A stretch of 64,000 nucleotides of DNA, taken from positions 3,395,058 through 3,459,057 of the forward strand of contig NZ_LJIX01000006.1 of NCBI RefSeq assembly GCF_001420595.1, written 5' to 3'. Under the pieces are notes generated by a model. It did no database searches. It was not told the DNA's origin and saw nothing but the letters and a program-made list of their open reading frames with translations. Source of the DNA: Cytobacillus solani. GTDB taxonomy: Bacteria; Bacillota; Bacilli; Bacillales; Cytobacillaceae. Shown piece after piece: positions 36,622-44,306 of the stretch (its first letter is position 1; the number at the start of each line of letters is the position of its first letter). The position numbers were made by a program, and so were the translations under genes.

Positions 36622-36713
36622 TAGCTAACCTTCTCTAATAGAATCCATAATGCTGTACCTAAAGCAATAGAAATAAGGATTATAAAGCCCCAAAATACAA
36701 GAGTGAAAATCAT
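36621..36713 (-). CDS. 30-aa single-helix membrane peptide (first of a tandem pair)
   Basis: MIFTLVFWGFIILISI to LWILLEKVS. It shares the FWG motif, helix length and acidic end with the next peptide, which suggests duplication. The pair lies between the zinc-ribbon protein and the scaffold gene. Could be small holin-like or membrane-assembly peptides; unknown. Confidence 0.55.
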   Translation of the reverse strand: MIFTLVFWGFIILISIALGTALWILLEKVS

Positions 36714-36715
36714 TA

Positions 36716-36901
36716 CTATTCACTCCTAGACCAGTAGCCGCAACGTTTACAGGCAGTCTTTTTCGCCTTTAAGACGTAGCAGTAATAGGTTTCCTTTTTA
36801 CATTTGGCCCACGAGCATATACAGGTATGAATCACGTCACCGATAGCGTCTAGCCATGTATCATTTTTAATATCTTTTAACCAATATATGAATGTTTTCA
36901 T
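36716..36901 (-). CDS. Small zinc-ribbon protein, paralogue of 41119-41328
   Basis: 61 residues from ATG 36901, decided by AAGGTGAG in front; the frame continues 11 codons upstream. The sequence has W/D-rich start (YWLKDIKNDTWLDAIGDV) and four or more cysteines ending in KTACKRCGYW, likely a zinc ribbon. A similar protein sits on the other side of the terminase block. Function unknown. Confidence 0.68.
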   Translation of the reverse strand: MKTFIYWLKDIKNDTWLDAIGDVIHTCICSWAKCKKETYYCYVLKAKKTACKRCGYWSRSE

Positions 36902-36938
36902 TTTCTCACCTTCTTTGAACAAGGTATCCTCCACAAAA

Positions 36939-38687
36939 TTATCTAGGTGCTAATAATGTTTGCATTATTTGATCTTCATTCATTCCCTGCTGCATCATTT
37001 CTTGTGCTTCCTGTTGCACTTCTGGTGGAGCTCCTTGCATAAATGTATTAAAGTCAGGTGGTCCTTGTGGTTGTTTTTGCATTGCTTGTTGTTGCATCAT
37101 CATTTCTTGTTTCCTCTGAAGCACTTCCTCGGCTTTAGGGAACTTAACTGTTTCTAATAACGCTTGTTCATCAATAACCTTCATCTGGAACAATTCTTTT
37201 GCTTGTTCATACAAGAATGCCTTTGAATATTGCATCGAGGAACCAACTTCAACACGAACATCAAAGTCAGGATCTATTTCAATTACTTGTTTCTCTAATT
37301 GTCCTTTTTCCCCATTGAATTCATCATATTCTCTTTTTGTTTTCAACTCATCTGCCTTAAATCTAATGAACTGAGCTTGATAATTATCTCCAAGAATACG
37401 AATATACCGTGGTTCTTGATAAAACTCTCTGACTAGCTCAATGATCAACTCACCAATCTCTTTTAATCCAGCTTCCAATGTTCGCCCTAATAGCCTTACA
37501 CGTTGGTTAGCACTCTCTTGAAGGGCAAGAATAGCACTTGCAGCTGTAACCCCACTAGGAGCCTTTCCTTGCGTTACATCATGAATACCTGAAACTGATT
37601 CAGCATCCCTTTTCTTAGTTGTTAGATGATTAGGGATAAAGTTTGGTATCCCTAATCCACTTTCTTGTTTAACACCATTAACATTCTGAACCGGAACCAT
37701 CTTCATAGGCATATTTGTAAATTGATTTTGGTTAATTCCTGCAGTCGGTTCATAGAATATCGTTCCATTCCCACCTAATCTAGCATTATCCAATATCTGC
37801 TGATCCAATAGATTAACAATCATCTGTGGAGAAATGATTTGAGCAAGCACACCCATCGCCCAGAACTTCTTCTCTACAGGGAATGCTGGAATAGCTACGA
37901 ATGGATAACGGCCATGTTTATAGAATTCTTTCTCATCCCTTAGTAAAGTATCTCCAGCAATCGTTACAAGCCGTATCTTGCCGTTTTCCTTCGCCCAATA
38001 CTCAATCAATAGGACTTTGTTATCTCTCCGTGGTGAATCGTCAGTATCGTCAAAGACAGCAATTTCCTCATACTTCTTATCTGCCTGTACATCTTTGCCG
38101 TAACGCTTTTTAATGTACTCAACACTCTTTTGAGAAGCATAGATAACATAATCACTGTCTTGTACACTCTTAGCCCTTGGTGAGATAAAGAACTGATCTA
38201 ATGGCACATTAATGATGTCTATATCTCCTAAACCTTTTATTAGTTCAGGATTCCAGAACACCTTGTAAATGCCCATACCATGCTTTATTCGAGTACGTTC
38301 ATTGAGGATTAGTTTATAATCCATGTCTCGAACATCCCAAACATACTCAATGATCTTGGAAAGAATATCAGCCTTTTGTTCATCACCTGGTTCTGTCGGC
38401 AAGGTAACAATCTGCGGTCTGTTATCTGTCAACTGTGGAATAATGCTTTCAACAATAGAAAAGCATATGTTAGTCACGGGTTGAACCTGACCTTCATATG
38501 CTGGTTTACTCTTCCATTGTTTCCCTCGGTAGAAGTCTTCTTGCCTTTGCCAAGACTTCTCTTCTGCTGCTTTGATGGTTCGGGATTCTATGAATCTATT
38601 TTGAATGAGTTGAACAAGTTTTTGTTCGTTCTGTTTTTGTTTTTCGGATGAATCATTCTTTTCAACCTTTTCCTTTGTTAATTCCAT
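36939..38687 (-). CDS. Portal protein, P22-like
   Basis: 582 residues. The start region (KTIKAAEEKSWQRQEDFYRG-like ESRTIKAAEEKSWQRQEDFY and GKQWKSKPAYEGQVQPVTN) and WNPELIKGLGDIDIINVPLD are typical of the P22-type portal family. The C-terminal end is Gln/Met-rich (EMMMQQQAMQKQPQGPPD), like the barrel or disordered tails of such portals. It forms the dodecameric DNA gate and docks the terminase. It lies between terminase and scaffold. Confidence 0.88.
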   Translation of the reverse strand: MELTKEKVEKNDSSEKQKQNEQKLVQLIQNRFIESRTIKAAEEKSWQRQEDFYRGKQWKSKPAYEGQVQPVTNICFSIVESIIPQLTDNRPQIVTLPTEPGDEQKADILSKIIEYVWDVRDMDYKLILNERTRIKHGMGIYKVFWNPELIKGLGDIDIINVPLDQFFISPRAKSVQDSDYVIYASQKSVEYIKKRYGKDVQADKKYEEIAVFDDTDDSPRRDNKVLLIEYWAKENGKIRLVTIAGDTLLRDEKEFYKHGRYPFVAIPAFPVEKKFWAMGVLAQIISPQMIVNLLDQQILDNARLGGNGTIFYEPTAGINQNQFTNMPMKMVPVQNVNGVKQESGLGIPNFIPNHLTTKKRDAESVSGIHDVTQGKAPSGVTAASAILALQESANQRVRLLGRTLEAGLKEIGELIIELVREFYQEPRYIRILGDNYQAQFIRFKADELKTKREYDEFNGEKGQLEKQVIEIDPDFDVRVEVGSSMQYSKAFLYEQAKELFQMKVIDEQALLETVKFPKAEEVLQRKQEMMMQQQAMQKQPQGPPDFNTFMQGAPPEVQQEAQEMMQQGMNEDQIMQTLLAPR

Positions 38688-38700
38688 TGGGTATTCACCC

Positions 38701-38976
38701 CTATTCGACTAGTACATATGTTTTTTTAAATATTTCAGGCTTACAAGGGTAGAACTCACCTTGAACACCTTTGATAATATAGTCACCTTCCGATACTTTC
38801 ATTAAGCCTTCAAGTGTTTGAATCTCTCCAAATATAACCTCTCCAGCGTATTGACTATACAAGGTTACCGGCTTATTAGGAGCATGCCTAATAAATTCCG
38901 GCACCCCTTTTGTAAAATTCTTCTTCGTGAACTGCCACGCTTCAATTTCTACTGGTTTCTTACGGTATATAGGCAT
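38701..38976 (-). CDS. Conserved phage protein of unknown function
   Basis: 91 residues: MPIYRKKPVEIEAWQF, then IQTLEGLMKVSEGDYIIKGV and EFYPCKPEIFKKTY. This pattern recurs in many Firmicutes and enterobacterial phages as a small beta-rich protein. No function is known to me. It starts one base after the terminase stop. Confidence 0.85.
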   Translation of the reverse strand: MPIYRKKPVEIEAWQFTKKNFTKGVPEFIRHAPNKPVTLYSQYAGEVIFGEIQTLEGLMKVSEGDYIIKGVQGEFYPCKPEIFKKTYVLVE

Positions 38977-40488
38977 CTACAAATACCCCTCTCCATCCTC
39001 GTGATACTCTAGCCCTGTAGCATCTTCCCAATGGCTATAGTGGTCGTAATCGCTTGGCTGTGGCGTTTTCTCATCAACAGGTGTCATATGATATATCAAT
39101 CTATTTAAAGCTTGTGTCATGGCATCCACATCATCGTCATGTGATCCTTTAGGGAACGCAGCGCACTCTTCTACGAAATCATGTATCCATGGCGCATTCA
39201 CTGGATCAGGTAAAAACACATTCCCTGCTTCAATTGCAGGAGATACAGCACTAGCACGAGCAATCTTTCCTCCCTCTGGATTGACCGCAATCATACCTGG
39301 TATCTTATTTTTTAATAATTGAATGACCGCAGGTCCATTGGCCTTATCCTCAATCAACTTCATTAAGGCTTTAGGGTATTTAGCTGTCATATTCCTTACT
39401 GATTGAACAGTGGTAGGTAAATCCATCCTAGACTTCACACGATCAACTAAAAAGTATTGAGCACCCTTCCTGCCCCAAACATGCCCAGCAACAAAGTCGC
39501 TGCCATCTGAATCTTTAAAGGTACAATCCCACGATTGAATAAGTTCATCCAACAATGGCAATTGCATGTAATACTTCCACCATTGACGTTTAAGCATCGT
39601 TCCTTCTTGTGCTGTCGGTCTGCCTTGGAATAAAGCTAACCATGCTCTTGAACCTTCTTTCGTTTCATAAGCACGTTTGAAATCTTCCATCCACTCTTTA
39701 TCCTTGCCGATCTCAGGGAACAACGATTCTCCTACTTCTCGACCTAGTGGATCGTTCTCTTCTGCTTCACAAGGAAGATTAAGAACCATAAGCTTTTCTG
39801 TTCCATGTTTAATGAATCGACCTGCTAAATCATCCTCATGCCATCTTGTTTGAATTAAAATAACCTTCCCATTTGCGGAAAGGCGCGTTTTGATGGAGTT
39901 TAACCATTCTTCCCATATTCTTTCACGATACGTTTCGGAATCAGCTTCTTGACGGTTCTTTATCGGGTCATCAATAATAACTAAATCCCCAGGCTGTCCA
40001 GTAATCCCTGCCATAATACCACGGCTTATCATACTGCCTTTATGGTCTTTTATTTCAAATTCGGTATCTGATTTACTTTCATTGGATAGTTCGATACCAA
40101 ATAACCCTTGACCAAACTCATTAATTTTCTGCTTATTGCGCCTACCAAACTTTCTAGCTAGATCATCCCCATAAGATACTTCTATAACCCTCTTGGTTGG
40201 GTACTTACCTAAATACCAACTAGGTAACGTTTCGGTAATCGCTTGGGACTTTCCATGTTGTGGCGGCATACTGACAATTAACAGATTAACCGTTTGACCT
40301 TTATCATTAATCAATTCATTTGCTATCAGCTTTTCAACTGAATCACAAACTAACTCAACATGCTTTCCTCTAACCCATGCACCATTATGGATATACTCAA
40401 CATAATCAACGTAGCTATCAATAGCCTTATCCCTTAGTTCTAATCTTTGGAGATATTCTAATTCTTGTAGCTCTTGATCGGTTATCAT
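38977..40488 (-). CDS. terL: Terminase large subunit
   Basis: 503 residues. ATPase: Walker A MPPQHGKS (74-81) and Walker B LVIIDDP. The nuclease (RNase H fold) begins near residue 320 (SWDCTFKDSDGSDFVAGHVW, first Asp in SWDCT) and contains DDDVDAMTQAL near 460, the last acidic cluster. It drives DNA into the prohead and cuts it. Overlaps terS by four bases. Confidence 0.93.
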   Translation of the reverse strand: MITDQELQELEYLQRLELRDKAIDSYVDYVEYIHNGAWVRGKHVELVCDSVEKLIANELINDKGQTVNLLIVSMPPQHGKSQAITETLPSWYLGKYPTKRVIEVSYGDDLARKFGRRNKQKINEFGQGLFGIELSNESKSDTEFEIKDHKGSMISRGIMAGITGQPGDLVIIDDPIKNRQEADSETYRERIWEEWLNSIKTRLSANGKVILIQTRWHEDDLAGRFIKHGTEKLMVLNLPCEAEENDPLGREVGESLFPEIGKDKEWMEDFKRAYETKEGSRAWLALFQGRPTAQEGTMLKRQWWKYYMQLPLLDELIQSWDCTFKDSDGSDFVAGHVWGRKGAQYFLVDRVKSRMDLPTTVQSVRNMTAKYPKALMKLIEDKANGPAVIQLLKNKIPGMIAVNPEGGKIARASAVSPAIEAGNVFLPDPVNAPWIHDFVEECAAFPKGSHDDDVDAMTQALNRLIYHMTPVDEKTPQPSDYDHYSHWEDATGLEYHEDGEGYL

Positions 40489-41078
40489 GACTTAATCAAC
40501 TTCTTTTTCAATTCTTCAATACGTTGCTGTCGTTCTTCTGGTGATAGTTCTATATATGTGTTATTCATGCCGCCTGAATGATTAATCTCTTGTTTATCGC
40601 GCCATTCATTCGGCTTGCGATTTTTCAACCAGAATATTTGTGCTGTAGTATCAGGAATAACTTCTTTTGTTTTCTCTTCAACCAAAACACTTTTATATTT
40701 TGAAACTTGAAGCTCGACTAATTGAATTTCTTCCATTGTGGCTTCTGGGTTCTCCATTTTAAAACGATTCACAGTGACCTTTTTCAAAGCATAATATTCT
40801 TCTGCAGACATTTCTACCTGACCATACTTCTTTTCTTTATACTCATAGCCTAAAGCACGTTTGAGCAAGGCGTTTTCTACTTGACGGTCAACAATTTCCT
40901 TGCCCTTTTTTAGGGCCTCGCAAATCTCGCAATACTTATCCTTCCACCTATAAAAAGTAGCTGGGTTAATACCCATGTTATGAGATATCTGTTCATCTGT
41001 AAGACCATCTCTCGACCATCCCTCGATGAGTAGCAACCCCTCAGGCTCCAACCACTCTTGATATTTACCTTTAGCCAT
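40485..41078 (-). CDS. terS: Terminase small subunit
   Basis: 197 residues from ATG 41078, preceded by GGGAGGTAGGTGAG; the frame is open upstream but overlaps another gene. An N-terminal helix-turn-helix (GLTDEQISHNMGINPATFYRWK) binds the packaging site; the remainder is helical and ends in IEELKKKLIK. It recognises the phage DNA and feeds TerL. Confidence 0.85.
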   Translation of the reverse strand: MAKGKYQEWLEPEGLLLIEGWSRDGLTDEQISHNMGINPATFYRWKDKYCEICEALKKGKEIVDRQVENALLKRALGYEYKEKKYGQVEMSAEEYYALKKVTVNRFKMENPEATMEEIQLVELQVSKYKSVLVEEKTKEVIPDTTAQIFWLKNRKPNEWRDKQEINHSGGMNNTYIELSPEERQQRIEELKKKLIKS

Positions 41079-41118
41079 TACATACTCACCTACCTCCCTT
41101 TGTAGGTTACCTGAACAC

Positions 41119-41328
41119 CTACAAATCATTTTTAGGATTAACCACTTGAAAACAACCGCACCTTTTACATATTCTTTTTTTCGTCCCATAAACATCTTGG
41201 TAATAATAGTACTTGCAACCTATTCTTTTACATAATAAAAAACGGATAACATCTGAAAAGTTATCTATCCATATTCCTTCTTTCCAATCATCCCAAACAA
41301 GCTTGAGGTATCTAAAATAAGACCTCAT
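41119..41328 (-). CDS. Small zinc-ribbon protein, paralogue of 36716-36901
   Basis: 69 residues: YLKLVWDDWKEGIWIDNFSD then two cysteines (CKRIGCKYY) and a final KKRICKRCGCF. The order W-D, then C, then KKxxCKRCG matches the shorter paralogue. It overlaps the preceding gene by four bases. Likely zinc-binding; role unknown. Confidence 0.7.
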   Translation of the reverse strand: MRSYFRYLKLVWDDWKEGIWIDNFSDVIRFLLCKRIGCKYYYYQDVYGTKKRICKRCGCFQVVNPKNDL

Positions 41329-41555
41329 AGATAATCATCATCCCTCTTATCTTCTTTCATAGGAGGAAACACTTTATCCATTTCAATTTGCGCCTGCTGC
41401 ATGTTATCGGCTCGTTGCTCTCTCTTATACTCTGTGTAATCTTTTGCCAGTACCTTATCAACTAGCTTTTGTGTTTGTTTCATACTCAACACTACATATG
41501 TGATGAATGTTATAAGGATTAATACTATTGCTATAATGCATGTCATTCTTAACAC
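41325..41555 (-). CDS. Small membrane protein
   Basis: 76 residues with one N-terminal transmembrane helix (CIIAIVLILITFITYVVL) and a charged cytoplasmic tail (KAREQRADNMQQAQIEMDKV-like segment). The ATG at the start or at the fourth codon is possible. It overlaps the zinc-ribbon gene by four bases. Unknown function; common small phage protein type. Confidence 0.65.
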   Translation of the reverse strand: MLRMTCIIAIVLILITFITYVVLSMKQTQKLVDKVLAKDYTEYKREQRADNMQQAQIEMDKVFPPMKEDKRDDDYL

Positions 41556-41577
41556 CTCTCATTTATTAATAATCAAA

Positions 41578-41607
41578 TAAAAAAGCCACTCGATTTGAGT
41601 GACTCTT
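41578..41607 (-). terminator. Terminator after the 65-aa gene
   Basis: AGTCACTC and GAGTGGCT form a stem (one mismatch) with TTTTTTATTT after it, 6 bases past the stop of the gene at 41613-41810. The packaging genes that follow need readthrough or their own promoter. Confidence 0.75.
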
Positions 41608-41612
41608 AATTA

Positions 41613-41810
41613 CTATATTTGTTTATAAGTTTTTACTTTAAATTGTTGCTTTGGTACCCCTAAAACCTCTGCTAGTTCAACTTTAATTAACTGGTGTAAA
41701 TCACCTTTATAACTCGTATCCACATCAATCTCTTTATAACTTTCAAATTTCTCAGCAACCATGTTGTCTCCTACTTTTTTGAAAAGTTGAAAAGTAACTC
41801 CAACTCTCAT
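41613..41810 (-). CDS. 65-aa phage protein of unknown function
   Basis: ATG 41810 (MRVGVTFQLFKKVGDN) has AAAAAAGGAG nine bases before it; a TTG three codons earlier stands too close to the site. Alpha/beta pattern with a basic end (KQQFKVKTYKQI). First protein gene of the late region after the tRNA. No family recognised. Confidence 0.65.
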   Translation of the reverse strand: MRVGVTFQLFKKVGDNMVAEKFESYKEIDVDTSYKGDLHQLIKVELAEVLGVPKQQFKVKTYKQI

Positions 41811-41906
41811 TTTACTCAACTCCTTTTTTGAAGAATCATTAAAGGTTTTCTTCGTAATATAGGAATATTCGACAAATGAAGTGATTTCCCCTTTTTATTC
41901 TTTCTA

Positions 41907-41993
41907 AACAAGATACCCACGCACGACAAACAAGCTCGTCAGCTATCACCAGTGAAAGGGTGTTGTATACATGGCTTACTGGATACCTTGTTT
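41907..41993. repeat. Imperfect long-range inverted repeat in the late leader region
   Basis: AAACAAGATACCCA at about 41907 and GGATACCTTGTTT at 41981-41993 are near-complementary (7 exact pairs, then interrupted). The 85 bases between could fold as an RNA. In the stretch 41811-42151, which has no gene, I also see a G-rich minus-strand segment (GGGGTGGGTGGCGGTCGC, rc of about 42008-42027) that could belong to a packaging or cos region; neither is proven. Confidence 0.35.
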
Positions 41994-42151
41994 ACAAAAA
42001 ATAATAAGCGACCGCCACCCACCCCTTGACGTAATTGTGTCGCTTGATTTTCCCACTAAGACCTATTTATTGTCATCATCCCACCATAGACAACTATCTG
42101 CACACCCTTACTGTCCGTTAGTGCAGTTTCCCACAAATCATAATTAATTGA

Positions 42152-42224
42152 CAGGAGGGACAGGAATCGAACCTGCAACAGTCGGTTTTGGAGACCAACT
42201 CGCTACCTTAGAACATGCACTCCT
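42152..42224 (-). tRNA. tRNA-Trp (anticodon CCA), phage-encoded
   Basis: Minus-strand reading gives acceptor AGGAGTG against CCCTCCT (six of seven pairs), anticodon stem TTGGT/ACCGA with loop CTCCAAA (anticodon CCA), and T arm GCAGG-TTCGATT-CCTGT. The D arm has the conserved AAGGTAG loop but only about two of four stem pairs, so it may be weak or slightly degenerate. Discriminator G; the 3' CCA is not encoded (TCA follows). Confidence 0.8.
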
Positions 42225-42227
42225 ATA

Positions 42228-42266
42228 GAAAAAAGACGATGCTCTCACCTCTAAGAAGCACCGTCT
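42228..42266 (-). terminator. Terminator before tRNA-Trp
   Basis: Minus-strand AAGACGGTGC pairs with GCATCGTCTT (one G-T pair), followed by six T. It is only 4-10 bases upstream of the tRNA 5' end and would stop transcripts coming from the late regulator and from the promoter at 42448-42476. Confidence 0.88.
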
Positions 42267-42329
42267 TAATAAAAGGGATTATACAGTTTATGCAGATTAA
42301 GCTATCGCCACGCTCCACACTGCGCTCGT

Positions 42330-42358
42330 ATACATGTTGAAGGCATGTACACTATTCA
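42330..42358 (-). other. Hairpin in the late leader RNA
   Basis: GTGTACATG and CATGTATAC pair around CCTTCAA on the minus strand (one G-T). It lies midway between the late promoter candidate and the terminator. The gene-free interval 42267-42502 contains this hairpin and the promoter and nothing else clear. Confidence 0.5.
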
Positions 42359-42447
42359 TTAAATCAATTCGATCGTATAAAGCTTGAAGGTTACTATCAA
42401 TTAACAATTAAGCATTATTCGATTGTTTCCGCAACCGATATTATTAC

Positions 42448-42476
42448 TTATTACCATTTTACCATGCTTGAAACAA
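42448..42476 (-). promoter_or_regulatory. Candidate promoter of the late leader
   Basis: Minus-strand TTGTTT, 17-base spacer, TAATAA, just behind the late regulator gene. A transcript from here would be about 200 nt and end at the terminator before the tRNA unless antiterminated. Confidence 0.4.
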
Positions 42477-42502
42477 CATAAGTGTTGCCTGTTTGTTGCT
42501 TG

Positions 42503-42880
42503 TTACATTGCCCTTTTCATCTGACTCATTACTTTCCTTACATACTGGTGACTGTAATTCAATTCACTAGCTATCTCTTTTAAACTTCTCCCTTGCACAA
42601 ACCTCAAATAAGCTATTTTCCTTGGCAGTTCCTCATAATTGTTCATCAAGGACTCTACTCGCCTTTTTGTTTCTTCTTTCTTCTTGAGAAGTGCTTCTAC
42701 TCGTTCAATTTTATTAGATAGTCTATCAAAACGCTCAGCTGCATTATCCATTGGTACCGTATGAAAAAGCCTACCACCCATCCACCATTGTTCACGTTCT
42801 GATTCAGCTAAGTTTAATTGCTCTTTTAATATTTCGATTTCTAAACAAAGGTCATTGTATAGGATGAATGTATCAAGCAA
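42503..42880 (-). CDS. Late-gene regulator, RinA/ArpU-like (sigma region 4-type HTH)
   Basis: 125 residues. A helical N-terminal part with coiled coil (LEIEILKEQLNLAESERE) leads to a C-terminal sigma-70 region 4-like helix-turn-helix (LPRKIAYLRFVQGRSLKEIA then SELNYSHQYVRKVM). Proteins of this shape at this place, last in the early operon and before terminase, turn on late transcription in many Firmicutes phages (ArpU, RinA). Alternative: a terminase-associated small protein; less likely. Confidence 0.78.
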   Translation of the reverse strand: MLDTFILYNDLCLEIEILKEQLNLAESEREQWWMGGRLFHTVPMDNAAERFDRLSNKIERVEALLKKKEETKRRVESLMNNYEELPRKIAYLRFVQGRSLKEIASELNYSHQYVRKVMSQMKRAM

Positions 42881-42882
42881 GA

Positions 42883-43374
42883 TTATTTGCCCCCTTCAAC
42901 TACAATAGCTTTCATCATGTCTTTTAATGTGTTCTGCATGCCTTGATAAGATAATGCCACGCCTTTCCAAGTGACATAATACCCTTCGTATATGCCTGAC
43001 TTCTCAAGGTTTAAACCCTCGGCTATTTTACTCTTATAATTGGAATCGTTTATTGCCATCTTATTTGTTTCACGCTCGTATACATACATTTGCCCGCGTT
43101 CCGTTGATGCCCTACCGAAATAAAACTGATACTGCGATTTATAAAAGCCGGCAATCTTCCACGCTTCTCGTTCAGCTCGATTATAATAGTGTTCTAGCGT
43201 TGCTATTTGAAAAGGTGTAAGTGAGTCTAAGTTTTCTTCAAAAGCATCGATGCTTTTTAATAATTCATTGTGCTGTTTAATCGCCCTAGCTGCTCCTGCC
43301 GGCAATTCTTCCTTAATCGCTTCTTTCAACTGTTCGGGAGATAATATAGTTTCTTGAATTGGTAGTGCAGTCAC
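42883..43374 (-). CDS. Conserved phage protein, unknown function
   Basis: 163 residues, soluble, helical first half (ARAIKQHNELLKSIDAFEEN) and an aromatic-rich middle (AWKIAGFYKSQYQFYFGRAS). No motif known to me. It overlaps ruvC-like gene by four bases and precedes the late regulator by two, so it belongs to the same unit. Confidence 0.7.
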   Translation of the reverse strand: MTALPIQETILSPEQLKEAIKEELPAGAARAIKQHNELLKSIDAFEENLDSLTPFQIATLEHYYNRAEREAWKIAGFYKSQYQFYFGRASTERGQMYVYERETNKMAINDSNYKSKIAEGLNLEKSGIYEGYYVTWKGVALSYQGMQNTLKDMMKAIVVEGGK

Positions 43375-43859
43375 ACACTCACCTTCTCCAGTGCTTCTAT
43401 TTGATATTTTGTTAGCGTACTAAGACCTTTTAGTCCTTGAGCCATCTTTGCTAAAACAAAAGCATCCCTGACGTTATCTGAAGGATGATCAAATCCCCAA
43501 TGCTTATAGATAGGCAAAACCATCGCATCTTTAGCAGCATTCCCTTTTCCTGTTGCGAATTTCTTTAATGACGATGGGGAAACTTCATAATAGGAGTATC
43601 CATTCCGTATCAACTCTGCACGAATCAACCAACCTATGCCGTATTGAGTGGATACTCCTGCACCTTTAGAGCCGTATGAGAAGCCTTCTATACAAATAAC
43701 ATCACTTTCGCATATCGGACTTATAACTTGTTTAGTAATATCCATAAATCTTTCAGGATCATTTTCTATTGTTGTTGTAATTTCTTTTGACCAGATTTCC
43801 GATTTATCGATAATAACTAATCCAGTCTTAGTTGATGGGTCTATTCCTACAAAGCGCAT
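43371..43859 (-). CDS. RuvC-like Holliday junction resolvase
   Basis: 162 residues with the RNase H fold of phage RuvC proteins: Asp7 in FVGIDPSTKTG, Glu58 in ICIEGFSYG, and Asp128 with Asp132 in PSDNVRDAF make the four-acid active site. It should resolve recombination or replication junctions before packaging. Functions together with the ERF, SSB and Gam proteins encoded further upstream. Confidence 0.9.
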   Translation of the reverse strand: MRFVGIDPSTKTGLVIIDKSEIWSKEITTTIENDPERFMDITKQVISPICESDVICIEGFSYGSKGAGVSTQYGIGWLIRAELIRNGYSYYEVSPSSLKKFATGKGNAAKDAMVLPIYKHWGFDHPSDNVRDAFVLAKMAQGLKGLSTLTKYQIEALEKVSV

Positions 43860-43993
43860 CAGCCCACACGCTCCTTGTAAAGCTTGTTGAGTTGTTCATC
43901 ATCAAGTTTCAGCAAATATTCACGGTTAAATCCTGTTCTCCATTCCAATACACTGATCATGTTGTCTCTTTCCCAAGCATCGAGTTTAATCAA
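43859..43993 (-). CDS. 44-aa phage protein
   Basis: TTG start at 43993 with GAAAGGTCGGTGA in front; the product MIKLDAWERDNMISVLEW to NKLYKERVG. Its stop shares a base with the RuvC start and its start lies inside the end of the MazG-like gene. The motif NREYLLKLDDEQLNKLY recurs in small proteins of Bacillus phages as I recall; function unknown. Confidence 0.68.
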   Translation of the reverse strand: MIKLDAWERDNMISVLEWRTGFNREYLLKLDDEQLNKLYKERVG

Positions 43994-44306
43994 TGCGATT
44001 CACCGACCTTTCAGAACTAAAACCATCAGGGTACCGTTTCATCAGTTTTTCGATGTTAGTCATTGCTACTTGTTCAAGAGTAAATCCGTACATTGTTGCT
44101 AACCCAGCTAAATAATGAAGCACATCTCCTAATTCATCTTTTATTTTTTTACGATCTACTTCATGTCCATGAAACACTTCTTTTTTGATTATGTCTCCTA
44201 CTTCTCCTGCTTCACAAACTAACCCTAAAGCGTAGTTTGACACTCCCTTATCATCACTTGCCGGCATTGTTCTTTGTGACACTTGTTGATAGTCATTTAA
44301 TTTCAT
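43986..44306 (-). CDS. MazG-like nucleotide pyrophosphohydrolase
   Basis: 106 residues, all-alpha NTP-PPase. The metal-binding helices show LGLVCEAGEVGDIIKKE and IKDELGDVLHYLAGLA, the EExxE/ExxD pattern of MazG. It may hydrolyse unwanted nucleotides (dUTP, ppGpp or modified dNTPs) during phage growth; the substrate cannot be told. Confidence 0.88.
   Translation of the reverse strand: MKLNDYQQVSQRTMPASDDKGVSNYALGLVCEAGEVGDIIKKEVFHGHEVDRKKIKDELGDVLHYLAGLATMYGFTLEQVAMTNIEKLMKRYPDGFSSERSVNRID

Noticed and set aside
36493-41607. Scattered hairpins in the late region as promoters for separate transcription units
   Set aside because: No convincing -35/-10 pairs follow them; they are better seen as attenuators within one long late transcript.
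41900-42000. A second tRNA gene near the tRNA-Trp
   Set aside because: The inverted repeat there lacks a T-arm GTTCGA block and a valid anticodon arm.
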